DNA of 19,920 nt. Origin: Asparagopsis taxiformis. Taxonomy: Eukaryota > Rhodophyta > Florideophyceae > Bonnemaisoniales > Bonnemaisoniaceae. Position 1 is the stretch's first letter. The number at the start of each line of letters is the position of its first letter. The notes under the pieces were generated by a model that had not been told where the DNA came from, did no database searches, and saw nothing but the letters and a program-made list of their open reading frames with translations. Positions 1 through 10,299 of the stretch are shown one piece after another. The translations under genes were made by a program, and so were the position numbers. Location: positions 1 to 19,920 of the forward strand of contig JALQPE010001944.1 of the NCBI GenBank assembly GCA_030407315.1, read 5' to 3'.

Positions 1-458
1 AGTTCACTACTCATACAAAGTGCACGGAATACGAGTAACGTGATGGGTAGTAGTAGTGTTTGTCGTGGAGGAGTAAGGCAGGACCATGATGGAACAGGGG
101 AAACGATGTCACCCTAGCATAACTTAGGCTTGAAGCCTGGAATCGACCCATCGTTAGGCGCATTTAGCCTTACAGTTAGTGCTTACAGAAGCCAGTGATG
201 ACCCCGCTCGGGCGGCCCTGGTTCCGGTGCCTGGGGCCGTTGTGGCCAAATTAGACACCCTGATTTGAATTAAATTTGGGGCTATCTCAAAAACATGCAC
301 ATGTGAACATGTTTTTGAGATGGGGGTGTGCCGTACGGCACAATCGACCGCCCAAATCGATGTTTTTTGCATATTTTTTTTGTGCCCGAAATTGTAGAAT
401 TTCTGGGCGGCCAGAATGCATCTGAGCTGGACATCCACCGGACGTCCATTTCAGGTGA
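1..458 (+). repeat. Dispersed repeat unit, copy A (contains R core)
   Basis: This stretch matches 5255-5707 closely. Shared blocks include the opening gttcactact, the block around gtgcacggaat, the gcataacttaggcttgaagc segment, the cagttagtgcttacagaagc segment and the gggccgttgtggccaaatta segment, followed by the R core. No gene is seen in it; the short open frames on both strands are shared with every other repeat copy. Its left limit is not visible because the window starts inside or at the edge of the unit. It lies downstream of gene 1. Confidence 0.85.
259..455 (+). repeat. R core repeat, copy A
   Basis: About 197 bp, starting at cctgatttgaatt and ending at ggacgtccatttcag. It holds a hairpin with 12-bp arms (ctcaaaaacatg at 286-297 and catgtttttgag at 308-319) and, 8 bp on, the perfect 14-bp palindrome gtgccgtacggcac at 328-341. 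The same two structures recur in the five other R copies at 5007, 5508, 5896 (plus) and 9847, 11127 (minus). It may be a transposon terminus, a miniature element or a protein-binding site; the sequence does not decide. Confidence 0.85.
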
Positions 459-813
459 TCGTGTATCGTGCACGTCCAGCCATACCGAAGCAAGTAGTTT
501 GCGATGAAGCACGTATAAACCCAATTGTTCTGCTATTTCTAGCATAGACCATCGAGTCTAGAGATGTGAGGGAATCGTCCTGGAATCATGCTCCAACCCA
601 CTAGGAATGGACAATCTAGTTGGAAAGCATGGAACGGAAGTGCATTATAGTAGGTTCATAGATTGAAAGTGATAAAGGAGATGATTATATTCTCGATAAT
701 TGTTTGTCTAAAGTAGTTGTTGTAAGTAGTCTAGCCGTCGGAAAACTGTTCTTCCTCTTCGTCCTCACTATGATAGTGAAACTAGATATCAGGTTGTCCC
801 GGCAGAAGAGGCA
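459..813. other. Intergenic, 3' side of gene 1
   Basis: No supported gene. The first 50 bases may still be degraded repeat tail, comparable with the spacers after R at 5206-5254 and 6094-6145. The rest is unique sequence and should include the 3' untranslated region of gene 1. I do not see a convincing minus-strand AATAAA. Confidence 0.5.
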
Positions 814-3800
814 CTACCGGGGCCCATCGGTGATTGGCATACGCTTGCGAGGTTCTGTCGTCTTCATCCGCATCATTCGGAGCTGCCCTGTCTTCGGCCT
901 ACCATCTTTCTTGACCGGGATGGGAACAACTGTCTTGTGGCGAACATTGACAGGTGCCGGTTGACTTTGCCTTGCAGACCGGCGCGGAGCATTGGCGATG
1001 ACTTCTTCTTCGAATCCCAACCGCCTGATGAAACCAAACGAAACATTGTCGGGAATCGGATACGACGCATTCCTGAAATACGTGTGATACCTCGTTGTCG
1101 TGTGTGACACAACTCTGTCGACATGCCCTGCCCCGGCATGTTGTACATGGCCGTGACCGATGAAGACTGAACGTGGCGGAACGATTACCTTCTTCAGCTT
1201 CATCGTCTTGGCGTACATATCTAATTCCAGCGCTTTGGAAAAGACGTACTTGTGGGACCCTGGACACACCCAGATAGGGAATGGGTCATCTCCGTTGGCA
1301 ATAACAAAGTAACCCGGAAGTTGATCTTTGCGGTCGCGAGGAGGAACAGGGAAATCATTGTGTGGGACCTGCCGAGGACACCCCTTTCCCGTTATCAAAA
1401 ACCGTCCCCCAGATGCCGGCATGACAAGTTTTTCTCCCGGTAAACCGCACTCCTCCAGCCCTATCAGCCGGACAAGGATTCCCAACCACACATCCAGTAG
1501 GGCTCGCCGCGTCACAAACTTGAACCGGTCGATATGCGTCTCGTCGTTCTCGGCATAGTCAACCAGGCAGTGGCGTGTAGACGTGAAGCGAGCCCTCCCC
1601 TCATTCCGGTTCTTCTCATCTGTTTCATCGTCCCCTGTATTGACAATGGGACTCCACAGCTGCCGGTTCCCAGGGTCCTTGTGCACCTGCTCCCCCTCCC
1701 ATGTTCCCAAAAGTACCGAAACAATTCCTGGTTAGGAATTTCTTCCATGAGACCCAAGTCAAAGGGGAACTTGTCCGACGCATCGAGGTAGCTTACATCC
1801 GCGAAATTGTGCATCACCGTATACCCTCGCTCGTTGATTTCCGTTCGGCAATTGTGGAAGTACGCCATACCAGTGCCGGCCTCATACGAATCCTTCCAGC
1901 TTGTAGACATTCGCGCAACCTGGGCGAAGTCCAGCCTCGAGGGTAGAAACGTCGATGTAGGCTCACACATCGCCTTGGCAGCCATCTTCCACGCTGCGAA
2001 GAACATCGGATAGACGTGATCGATTTCGAATAGCACACGAGCCCGATGTTCTTCCGGAATATGCAGCCCCTCAAACACAGGGTCCATCGCCACTTGCTTC
2101 AAATACCTCACCTCTCTGCCCTCCTCATCGATTTCCACACTCTCCAATAACAACCTGAGCTCAATCGGGGGCAGACAGCCAACCCTCACCGATGCGATGA
2201 CATCCGCGGGACGCTGCGCCAGATGATGCCCTTCGGCTCGGTCTTCGAAATCGTCAGGAAGAGACGGCATACGGTCGTCGAAGAGGAGGTCGTCTTCAGA
2301 AGGAGAGTCACGAACGATGTAACCGTCTTCATCGACTTCCACTCCTTCCGGAACAGTGAATGTAATTGTCACTTCGCGGACCCCCTTGCTTTCGACTTGG
2401 CCCTCGTCTGCACCCTGTTTGTCTTCCTCGTCCGAAGCGGTATGGACAGATTCTTGGTTGGAGGGAGTCGCACCAGCACGTTGGTTATCTTGGGGGACAA
2501 TCTCAACGGCAGAATCGGGGGAACGGGCGGAGTCTTCGTCAACCTCATCACCGGAAGCAGTGGCTTGTTGTTGATCGGTGGGTTTATCAACAACGGCCTG
2601 CTCTTCTTCCCCGGCGGATTGTTGTACCACAACCGGCTCTTCTTCCTCGAGGCGTGTGCTCCCCGTCGAGCGAAGTCGCTGTGAACGGCGGCGGATGCCA
2701 TGCGAAGCAGGCTCATGTTCGACATTCCGCTGCTTCTTGTGAGTGAGTCTCACATTGGCAGCAGAAGGGCGGCGTTTGCGTCGAGCCTTAGTCTTCTTCT
2801 TCAATGTCGGATTGAAAAACTCTTTCAAGTTCGTTTCCAAATCCTGTAAACGCGTGGTTCTCCGTCGCATTCGAACCTCACTGCTCCGGTCGTCCCCTCT
2901 ATACATTGCAATGGCATTGGTGAGATGCCATTGCAACTCCTTCGGCTGCTTAACCGACCCAATTGCCATCTCTGTGCTCAGAAATGACTTGCGCATAATA
3001 CTCTTTGGGCGCCCAAACGCAGCGTACAGAGAATTTGCTATTGCAGTCACGCGACGGACGTATGTATAAAAGTCGTTCACGTCAAAGCGTCCATCCGGAC
3101 GTCCGCCATGAGCAGGGTTCAAGTACTCCGAAAGACCACGCAAGACGAAGACAAAGTTTTCTTCCAGCAACTCGCGCACTATCTTGTGGTCCAGGTGCGT
3201 TATCCCAATCTCGTTGCGGCGCTCGGAATTGTTCAGCTCACGCAACACGTCGTCGAGAACAGGATGCTTCAGCGTTGCTATAGCCAAACGCGTCCACCGC
3301 CGAGCCGTGTTCGTCGAATTCATCATCCCCATGAACTGCGCCTCGAACAATGTTCGGATGACATCAGACTCACGCAAGTCGCCAGCGTTTTCCACGTTGT
3401 TTGCAACAGCAATCGTACGGATGAACTGCTGGATGGACGACAAGATTCGAACCAGGGAGCGCTCCGTCAGTTGCGTCCCAGTCGTATGGTTCGACTCTGC
3501 ACTCTTGTGGATGATCTCATGAGGCTGGAGATCACTGTCGTCCTTGCGGCGAAGGTAGTACACATCCAGAGGCTGAGTAACCCAGCGCAAGCGGTTTGCC
3601 TCCTGTGGCAGCTTGGTTCTGTGCATACGGGTGAGGCGCGTGAAGTCATCCGCAATGCTATGCATAGCATTGAGACGATGCAGTCCGTCGATCACGGTCA
3701 CGTTCGCATTGGCATGGAATTTGCCATTCTGGAACAGACGCGTGTCGGCGGACAAATGCGTGTTCTGCGACCTCAGCACCGTCACAGTGATACGCGAAGA

Positions 3801-4658
3801 GCTCACATACCCCACCGCCAACATATTGTTGCGCAGGTCCTCCACGTGGTCTTCTTTGACATCGCGAAGGGTCACGGCCGGTTCCACTAGCTGCCTCACC
3901 AACACAGTCGCTCCTTCTCCGACGTAATCCGACGTCACAAACTTGGGCACCATAATTTGCGTCCCCTGCTGCTCACGAATGCTTTCCGCCACCTCCGGTT
4001 CGTCGTCCACCTCGGTTACGTCCTGCGTAGTAGCTTCGGTGACGTTGGAGCGAGCAGGGTGCTTCGTGCCTCCACTGGAGGCTCTGGCAGAGCGAGCAGG
4101 GCGCTTCGTGCCTCCCGAAACCGGGACGGAGCGTGCTGGATGCTTCGTACCCCCCGAACCAGTGATTTCGCCTGCTGGACCGGTACTGGGCATCCGTCCC
4201 GAGCTGGCCTGGTTCGTCGCTGCGTTGAAGTTTGACGCTGCAGCAGGGGTACGAATGTCGCTAGAGCCATCCTCCGCAGCGGGGCGCATCATCCGAGTAT
4301 CCCAAGGGTAAAACGCCGCGGCGTATGCTCCACCCATCGTCTCCGGCGGTCCCTCGGCGCCATCAAACATGTACGGGAACGGGAGGTCCTTGAACTTGTC
4401 CTTAGTCGCAATGTTGCGCACGACGATATAGTCGGCCTCGTCGGTTTCCGGCAGCTTGTGGTTGTGCAGCGTGCGCGGAAGGCCAACATCGCCACCAGCA
4501 GTGCTCACCGAAGCCGTCCCAATATGCACAGCCGCACCGTCCACGTCCGCAAACAAGTCGACATCGACGCCGCGCTTGAGTCCGCGCGACTCCGCTGACG
4601 CGCTCACTTGATCGCCGCAAACCGTTGAAAACAAACTGCTGAAATGCGTATCCGCCAT
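814..4658 (-). CDS. Gene 1: ParB-like / 2OG-Fe(II) dioxygenase protein, one frameshift
   Basis: The start at 4658 is preferred over in-frame codons further upstream because its context is aaccATGG. The first frame runs about 988 residues. A ParB/sulfiredoxin-like domain (about 255-400) carries the signature VIDGLHRLNA at 322-331. A basic stretch at 618-633 (KKKKTKARRKRR type) is a likely nuclear signal, followed by an acidic, disordered stretch to about 800. From about 870 a dioxygenase-like region begins (ERGYTVMHNF), and the frame breaks near 1692-1710. The second frame, ending at 814, has the rest: HND (H at 1360-1362, D at 1354-1356) as the HxD iron ligands, a WVCPGSHK segment as in phytanoyl-CoA-dioxygenase-like folds, a distal HAGAG histidine near 1138-1140 and an arginine near 1090-1092 for 2-oxoglutarate. 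A basic tail with an AT-hook-like DGRPK follows. The ParB domain probably binds DNA or nucleotide; oxidation of a DNA base is an inference, and a protein or small-molecule substrate is possible. Confidence 0.85.
1690..1710 (-). other. Frameshift site in gene 1 at a five-G run
   Basis: On the minus strand the sequence is catgggagggggagcagg; the five-G run is at 1692-1696. Before it the first frame reads sensible protein (NQELFRYFWEH); after it that frame turns into an R/T/S-rich tail that stops at 1512, while the minus-one frame continues with the dioxygenase. The shift is minus one, equal to one missing G. An assembly or sequencing error, a true mutation and ribosomal slippage are all possible. 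The exact base cannot be fixed from one copy. Confidence 0.75.
4047..4157 (-). repeat. Three in-frame peptide repeats in gene 1
   Basis: Residues 168-177, 181-190 and 195-204 of gene 1 read SGGTKHPARS, SGGTKRPARS and SGGTKHPARS. They are short basic repeats in a low-complexity linker before the ParB-like domain. They could contact DNA, but nothing shows this directly. Confidence 0.8.
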
Positions 4659-4941
4659 GGTTGTTGAGTTGGAAAGGAAAAGAGATGGTTGACGTTGACG
4701 TATTCGAGTGATGTGGATGGTATGTTTCACGTTAAGTTGAAGAATGGTCGTGAACGCCAATCGCTGGAAATAATAACACAATACAACCGAAATTTTGTTA
4801 GGTACACACCTATCGTGACCGCTGGAATGCAAGACAGGCAATCGAGATGTGAGTGTCCGTTCAGAACGGGCCCGAGTCGGGCTCTCGAAACCTGACGAGG
4901 TGGCGTGAAGCAGGCAGTGTCCTTGATGTGTAATGTGTTAA
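4659..4941 (-). promoter_or_regulatory. 5' flank of gene 1
   Basis: Unique sequence between the gene 1 start and the extended repeat copy B. It must hold the gene 1 leader and core promoter unless the promoter lies in the repeat. I see no strong TATA box. The gene 1 frame stays open upstream to 4841 without an in-frame stop, but the peptide there is unlike the rest. Confidence 0.35.
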
Positions 4942-5254
4942 AATTACAGCTGTCAAGCTAGGCGGCTTTTGGGGCGGCTGCGAGCACCCCTTTATCCGGG
5001 GAACACCCTGATTTGAGTTAAAATTTGGGCTATTCTCAAAAACATGCACATGTGAACATGTTTTTGAGATGGGGGTGTGCCGTACGGCACAATCGACCCG
5101 CCCAAATCGTTGATTTTTGCAAGATTTTTTGTGCCCGAAATTTTAGAATTTCTGGGCTGGCCAGCAGTGCATCTGAGATGGACATCCACCGGACGTCCAT
5201 TTCAGGTTGGTCGTGTGCTGCCTACATCCACGCATTGCAGCAACTAAGCAGGCG
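4942..5254 (+). repeat. Extended R repeat, copy B, upstream of gene 1
   Basis: R core at 5007-5205, preceded by an extra block from aattacagctgtc (4942-4954) through gcgagcacccctt to the R edge. The same block in inverted orientation sits beside R copy F at 11294-11343, upstream of gene 3. The block includes the palindrome acagctgt. After the R core comes a spacer (5206-5254) that recurs after copy D and leads into the next tandem unit. Confidence 0.8.
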
Positions 5255-6170
5255 GGTTCACTACTAATATAAAGTGCACGGAATATGAGTAACGTGATGG
5301 GTGAGTAGTGTTTCTGTTGAGGGAGTAAGGCGGGACCATGATGAAACACGGAAGAAGATTTCTCCCTAGCATAACTTAGGCTTGAAGCCTGCAATCGGCC
5401 CATCTTCCGGCGCCATTTAGCCTCACAGTTAGTGCTTACAGAAGCCAGTGATGACCCCGCTCGGGGCGGCGGCCGGTTCCTGGGGCCGTTGTGGCCAAAT
5501 TAGACACCCTGATTTGAATTAAAATTTGGGCTATTCTCAAAAACATGCACATGTGAACATGTTTTTGAAATGGGGGTGTGCCGTACGGCACAAACGACCC
5601 GCTGAAATCGTTGATTTTTTACAATTTTTTTGTGCCCGAAATTTTAGAATTTCCGGGCTGGCCAGCAGTGCAATCGAGCTGGACATCCACCGGACGTGCA
5701 TTTCAGGTTGGTCGTGAGAGAGTGGGGTGGGACCATGATGGAACAAGGACCAAGACCTGTCCCTGGCGTATTGAGCCTGAAATTGACCCTTTGTCAGACG
5801 CCATTTAGCCTTACAGTTAGTGCTTACAGAAGCCAGTGACAACCCCACTCGGGGCGGCGGTCGGTTCCTGGGGCCGTTGTGGCCAAATTAGACACCCTGA
5901 TTTGAATTAAAATTTGGGCTATTCTCAAAAACATGCACATGTGAACATGTTTTTGAGATGGGGGTGTGCCGTACGGCACAATCGACCCGCTGAAATCGAT
6001 GTTTTTTGCAATATTTTTTCTGCCCTGAATTGTAGAATTTCTGGGCTGGACAGCAATGCAACTGAGCTGGACATCCACCGGGCGTCCATTTCAACTTGGT
6101 CTTGTATTTTGCATCTGCACGCATAACAGCAACCAAGCAGTCAGGTTCACTGCTCGGACGAAGTGCACCT
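5255..6170 (+). repeat. Tandem repeat units with R copies C and D
   Basis: One nearly full unit (5255-5707, R core 5508-5707) is followed by a unit lacking its first part (about 5717-6145, R core 5896-6093). The start of another (ggttcact followed by aagtgcac) begins near 6144 and is lost by 6170. R starts are 501 bp and 388 bp apart, so the second unit is about 110 bp shorter. Copy D carries ggacatcc with gggcgtcc in place of ggacgtcc; copy C has ggacgtgc. No gene is seen. The remainder to 6321 is the unique 3' flank of gene 2. Confidence 0.85.
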
Positions 6171-6321
6171 AGAGTGTGAACGATTGGTTTTTGACAGGCG
6201 AGTACTGCCGAATAGGTTTCACCCTGGACTAATGGTGGCTGGACATTCTGCATTATATGATATACTTCAACTCTGGAACGTAGCTTTATTTGTAGTCGAA
6301 ATGAAAACATCTTTCGTGACC

Positions 6322-9300
6322 CTAATTCCATGCTCTAAACGCTGTCCCATAATGAACGTAGAGCTCCTGCCCCGGACGGATATCGCGGATTGCACGTACT
6401 ACAATGATCTTCGGATTTTCTAGGTCCTTCGCCTTGAGCTTCTTCCCCGTCGAACCGCTGCTGTAGTTCTCGACAAACTCGACGTTGGCCATCCGCCTGG
6501 TGTCTTCCGCCGGAGTGTCCTCACCTCGCAAATACCGCGGGTCGTTGATGAACTGCGCCGAACAGAACGGAGCCGGAACAATCCAAATTGGATGCTCGAT
6601 GTTTTCGTCGTCCTCCGCTGTTGCATACAGCTTGATAGCATACATCAAGAATGTTTCCTTCGTTATCGCCATGTGACCCTCTCCGTACGCGAACCTCATC
6701 GACTCCTTGCTCATATCAGAGTACACAACAGTTCCGTAGTATGCACATACTTCGTCACCAACATTAAATGTCTGTTCAGCGAAGAGCCCTCTTCCTGCAT
6801 TTGGATGCTTAATCAGCGATGGTCGAACGCTCAATTTTTTCGCAACACAATCGTGTGCCCGCATCACGCGAGGGTTTTCAGTTTGCAACCAGCGGCGCAG
6901 GGAAGGTGGCCAATAATGTACCGGTTTCTCCATGTGCTCGCGCGACGCAATCGACTCTGGGCACAGCTGCCAGAGGTACTGCCGAATATATTTCGGGAAC
7001 CTCTGGTACAGGGGAAGGCCAGGTGGGGGTTCGATGATCCTGCGTTCCCTCTGCGTACGCATCGTGACAGAGGGGGACGCCAAGAACTTCTCAGCACTCT
7101 GTTTCGCTTCTGTCGTGACCCTCATGTCAGTGTTGTTTGAAAGAATTACACGTGACATGACTGCACACAGCTTTGGAAGCGATCGTACCACACACAATTT
7201 GTCCATGTCACTGCCGACGAAAACACGGTGCTCAGGCAAGCTCATAGCTGCTTTTCCCGTTGCGAAAGTGCCAGAGAATGGATCGACAACAATATCACCA
7301 GGCTGTGAATGCTGGCTGATCAACTCCATCATGAGAGCGACGCTCTTCTGCTCTGCACGAACTCTGACCGTAGCACCGGTTGTGCTCCTTGTTCGCCACA
7401 CCATCTCATTCGAATCGATGGCGGGCATATTGATGGTGACGTTGCACCACGCCGGGTACGTGCCGTCCATGTATCCGTGGTTCCTATAGGCCACCATCTC
7501 GCTTCCGGTCTTGAACGGAACACCTCGCTTCCAGAAGTGGATAGCGACCTCTGCCATGTTCATGCGTTGGTACCTCTTCCGCCCCGGCATTTGATAGAGG
7601 TGCCCAGGTAGTCGGACAAACAACAGAGGTACCTCGTCAACGAAGAAAACTGAATTCCGAACGACGTCCTCCTCCTCCTCGTCCTCCTCCTCATCCGCAC
7701 TTTCTTCGCCACTGTGCTGCGATGCTTCGGAGTCCGAATTCATGGACGTAACCTCTTCTTCATCCGACCCGTCATCACTGGCAGCAGTATCGGTTGGGCC
7801 TTCTGACTGCGGTCCTTTGTACGTTTCCAAGTAATGGAACCATTCGTAGAACTGCAAAACCGAGCAGAACACGATGCCGTGGCCACCGGGGCGCAACAGC
7901 TCGTCAAACACTTCGATGCTAGCCTGCATATCTTCTGCAGTTAGCCTGTCGTACGAAGAGTTGGAATCGTTCCTCTTACGACGAACATTGTAGGGCGGAT
8001 CAGTCAGAATGAGCTGAACGTTGCCCGTGATGGGCACGTGTTCTCGGCTCTCGTCGGCACTGACCAAATCTTCGAAAGGGACGTCGTACACCCGGCAATA
8101 CTGACTCATTTTCGAAAGAAAGTCCTTTGCGAGAGCCTGCCCTTCACTTTCCTGCTCTTCTGTCGCATGGGGTGACGGTGACGGGGGAGACGGCCCTTGG
8201 GCAGTAAGACTGGTCCTCCCAGGTCCAAGTTGAAGCCTGGTTGTGTGTCTTGTCGACGGAACCAAACCTCTCCCTCCTGTGTTGCGACGAGTGGGAGTGT
8301 CATCAACCGGCTTGGGGACCTTTTCTGCGTCCGCGGCTTGTGGTGCCGGGCGGAGGACAGCCATAACGTCTTCGTCGAGGGTGTCAAAATACGCTGGCAG
8401 CTTGTCCGGATTTCCGCTTGAGAAGTATATTTCCAGTGCCCCCCAGCGGTCGGACTCCGGCCAGGTGTACAGGTCCGGGTTGACGATAAGAAACTGCAAC
8501 CGGTCGAAGAACTTCCTCACAAGGTCCCTAAATGCACTGTGCTGCGCACTGGTTCTTGTCTCTACTTTTCCACCATATCCATCAGGATGAGATAGGGGAG
8601 CTTTGTTGTGGTAGAGATCTAGCTTCTGCTCCATCGGTGCGAATAGACCTTCATCGAGCACGTCAAACCAATGCTCACTGCTGTCGAAAATGATGTACGG
8701 CGCCATCAACTCTTCGAAGCTGGAAAACTTTGCGGCGTAGGCCACATCGGTCCAAGCATGGTATAAAACTTGAACCACGTAACAAGCTCGATTAGTGCTT
8801 TTCCGATGGGCTGGGACGCGTGCGGCTTCGTTCCCCTCTTCGGCCGCATCTCCTATTCGGCGACGCGGCAGGTTCTTGTTGTGATTTCGGATGATAGACA
8901 ACGCTTGGAAATACATCAATACCTCGAACGTTTCCGGTGGAGCAAGAACGAAGGCGCTTGGTTCCCCGCGCTGCGGCGCCTGTAGTGGCGAAGGAAGCAT
9001 GTTACATCCAATAAGGAAGGTCTGCGGCACGATCCCAGAAAGGATGCAGTGCTCAACCCATTGCCCGATACGCTCATCCTGTCTTGAAAACTCGGCAATG
9101 GGTAATGCCAGACGAACAATCTGCTTGGCTCGCTCAACGTTCATCTCTGCCATGACGATTTCGGCAACATCCGCCTCGACTCCAGCATTCTTCGAACGAC
9201 CGCTGAAGGACATGCTGAGTCGACCTTGCAGCGCCACAAATTGTTCTTCCGTGCCCTGCGCAACCCAAGCGCCAAGGTCCGCGTATGTGAAACCTCCCGG

Positions 9301-9519
9301 CTTGTCCGTCAAGTCTGCGAAACTTGAGTGGGCGAATAAATCCAGCAAGAGGCGGAGGAAGTCTTTGCCAGCGAGAGTAGTTTCGCGGGCGGCGCGACCT
9401 ACGTTTCGACGTGTACCCATGTCACTAGAATCCTCCCAAGGGCTAGCGGGTTCGCGCAGAATTGGCACGGTTGCGTCGTCAACGATCGGATTGCTGTTGC
9501 GCCTGCGCTTATTCGTCAT
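6322..9519 (-). CDS. Gene 2: beta-class DNA methyltransferase fused to SET domain
   Basis: A protein of 1065 residues from the ATG at 9519 (context ATTATG); the frame is open further upstream but that peptide looks non-coding. Residues 1-400 are helical and unrecognised, with a basic start (NKRRR). Motif IV, TDPPYN, is at 506-511 (DPPY codons at 7990-8001), then RPGGHGIVFCS at 543-553. An acidic insert spans about 580-620. SAM-binding motif I, VDPFSGTFATG, is at 745-755. The order IV then I marks the beta class; DPPY fits N6-adenine or N4-cytosine methylation, with adenine the likelier. A SET domain follows at about 899-1062: GRGLFA near 909-914, FINDPR with NVEF in place of the classical NHxxxPN element, and a final GQELYVHYGTAFRAW. 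The two halves could methylate DNA and a histone (or other protein) at the same locus. No frameshift is seen and the motifs are intact. Confidence 0.92.
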   Translation of the reverse strand: MTNKRRRNSNPIVDDATVPILREPASPWEDSSDMGTRRNVGRAARETTLAGKDFLRLLLDLFAHSSFADLTDKPGGFTYADLGAWVAQGTEEQFVALQGRLSMSFSGRSKNAGVEADVAEIVMAEMNVERAKQIVRLALPIAEFSRQDERIGQWVEHCILSGIVPQTFLIGCNMLPSPLQAPQRGEPSAFVLAPPETFEVLMYFQALSIIRNHNKNLPRRRIGDAAEEGNEAARVPAHRKSTNRACYVVQVLYHAWTDVAYAAKFSSFEELMAPYIIFDSSEHWFDVLDEGLFAPMEQKLDLYHNKAPLSHPDGYGGKVETRTSAQHSAFRDLVRKFFDRLQFLIVNPDLYTWPESDRWGALEIYFSSGNPDKLPAYFDTLDEDVMAVLRPAPQAADAEKVPKPVDDTPTRRNTGGRGLVPSTRHTTRLQLGPGRTSLTAQGPSPPSPSPHATEEQESEGQALAKDFLSKMSQYCRVYDVPFEDLVSADESREHVPITGNVQLILTDPPYNVRRKRNDSNSSYDRLTAEDMQASIEVFDELLRPGGHGIVFCSVLQFYEWFHYLETYKGPQSEGPTDTAASDDGSDEEEVTSMNSDSEASQHSGEESADEEEDEEEEDVVRNSVFFVDEVPLLFVRLPGHLYQMPGRKRYQRMNMAEVAIHFWKRGVPFKTGSEMVAYRNHGYMDGTYPAWCNVTINMPAIDSNEMVWRTRSTTGATVRVRAEQKSVALMMELISQHSQPGDIVVDPFSGTFATGKAAMSLPEHRVFVGSDMDKLCVVRSLPKLCAVMSRVILSNNTDMRVTTEAKQSAEKFLASPSVTMRTQRERRIIEPPPGLPLYQRFPKYIRQYLWQLCPESIASREHMEKPVHYWPPSLRRWLQTENPRVMRAHDCVAKKLSVRPSLIKHPNAGRGLFAEQTFNVGDEVCAYYGTVVYSDMSKESMRFAYGEGHMAITKETFLMYAIKLYATAEDDENIEHPIWIVPAPFCSAQFINDPRYLRGEDTPAEDTRRMANVEFVENYSSGSTGKKLKAKDLENPKIIVVRAIRDIRPGQELYVHYGTAFRAWN

Positions 9520-9846
9520 AATGGAATGAGTGGAAAATTCGGTACAGGATGGCGACCGCTCGGCGAGACAGTCAAATTTGACGACGTATCTCGTGACGTT
9601 TGCACTCTTTCGTGAGGAACACTGGTTGATATCGAACGGAACAGAGTATACGGGTACACAGCACTGGAAAGGTCTTGAAACCCGTAACCGGTGTAGGTAA
9701 TAAGTTGTGACGGATACGTGGTAGAGAAAAAATTTTAAAAAGATTGTGATTCCCTGCCTTTGAGTGTTGTACTGCAAGGCCGCCAGTCACATAGGTTGAC
9801 ACAGGTGCCTCACGCTTACCAGGTGAGCGACATCCGGACGGCCACT
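9520..9846 (-). promoter_or_regulatory. 5' flank of gene 2
   Basis: Unique sequence between the gene 2 start and R copy E. An A/T-rich patch at about 9725-9745 (aaaaaattttaaaaa) could serve as a TATA-like element for the minus strand. There is no competing gene. Confidence 0.35.
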
Positions 9847-10033
9847 GGACGTGGGGATGTCCGACTCAGATGCATTGCTGGCCAGCCCAGAAATTCTACA
9901 ATTTCGGGCAGAAAAAATATTGCAAAAAACATCGATTTCGGCGGTCGATTGTGCCGTACGGCACACCCCCATCTCAAAAACATGTTCACATGTGCATGTT
10001 TTTGAGAATAGCCCAAATTTTAATTCAAAGCAG
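9847..10033 (-). repeat. R core repeat, copy E (inverted)
   Basis: The reverse complement of the R core, with hairpin arms and the gtgccgtacggcac palindrome intact. With copy D at 5896-6093 it forms an inverted pair around gene 2, the cctgatttgaatt-type ends facing outward. Its inner end differs: ggacatcc is followed by ccacgtcc rather than accggacgtcc. Confidence 0.85.
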
Positions 10034-10299
10034 GATGCAGATATTCGTCTTCTACCATTGTCAGAACACATTCGTATAACCACATTTGGAGAACCTGAGC
10101 CCAGAGCTATCGGTTTTGGCGGGAGCTAAGCCATATCTCATATAATCAGTAACTACTTCCCGCCAGCTGAGTGGTGGAACCCCTGCTATTTCTACCAACG
10201 AGACATACGGGGTGTCAACTCGGCAATCGTATATGATTTGGGTGCTAAATTTATTCAAGAGACGAATGGGCTTCGAAAAGGAGCCCAACTACGTCTACT
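10034..10299. other. Unique spacer
   Basis: No gene, RNA or repeat recognised between R copy E and the glycine-rich minisatellite. Confidence 0.4.

Noticed and set aside
3108..3890. Plus-strand open frame of 260 codons inside gene 1, and others such as 2223-2684
   Set aside because: Antisense to the clear ParB-like coding region; compositions are those of shadow frames, with no recognisable motif.
4659..4841. Upstream extension of the gene 1 frame (and 9520-9777 for gene 2)
   Set aside because: No well-placed start; the upstream peptides look translated from leader sequence, while the chosen ATGs have good contexts.
814..9519. Bacterial or plasmid origin because of ParB and a restriction-type methyltransferase
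   Set aside because: The SET domain, long disordered linkers, Kozak-type starts, poly(A) signals and neighbouring spliced gene all point to a eukaryotic genome.
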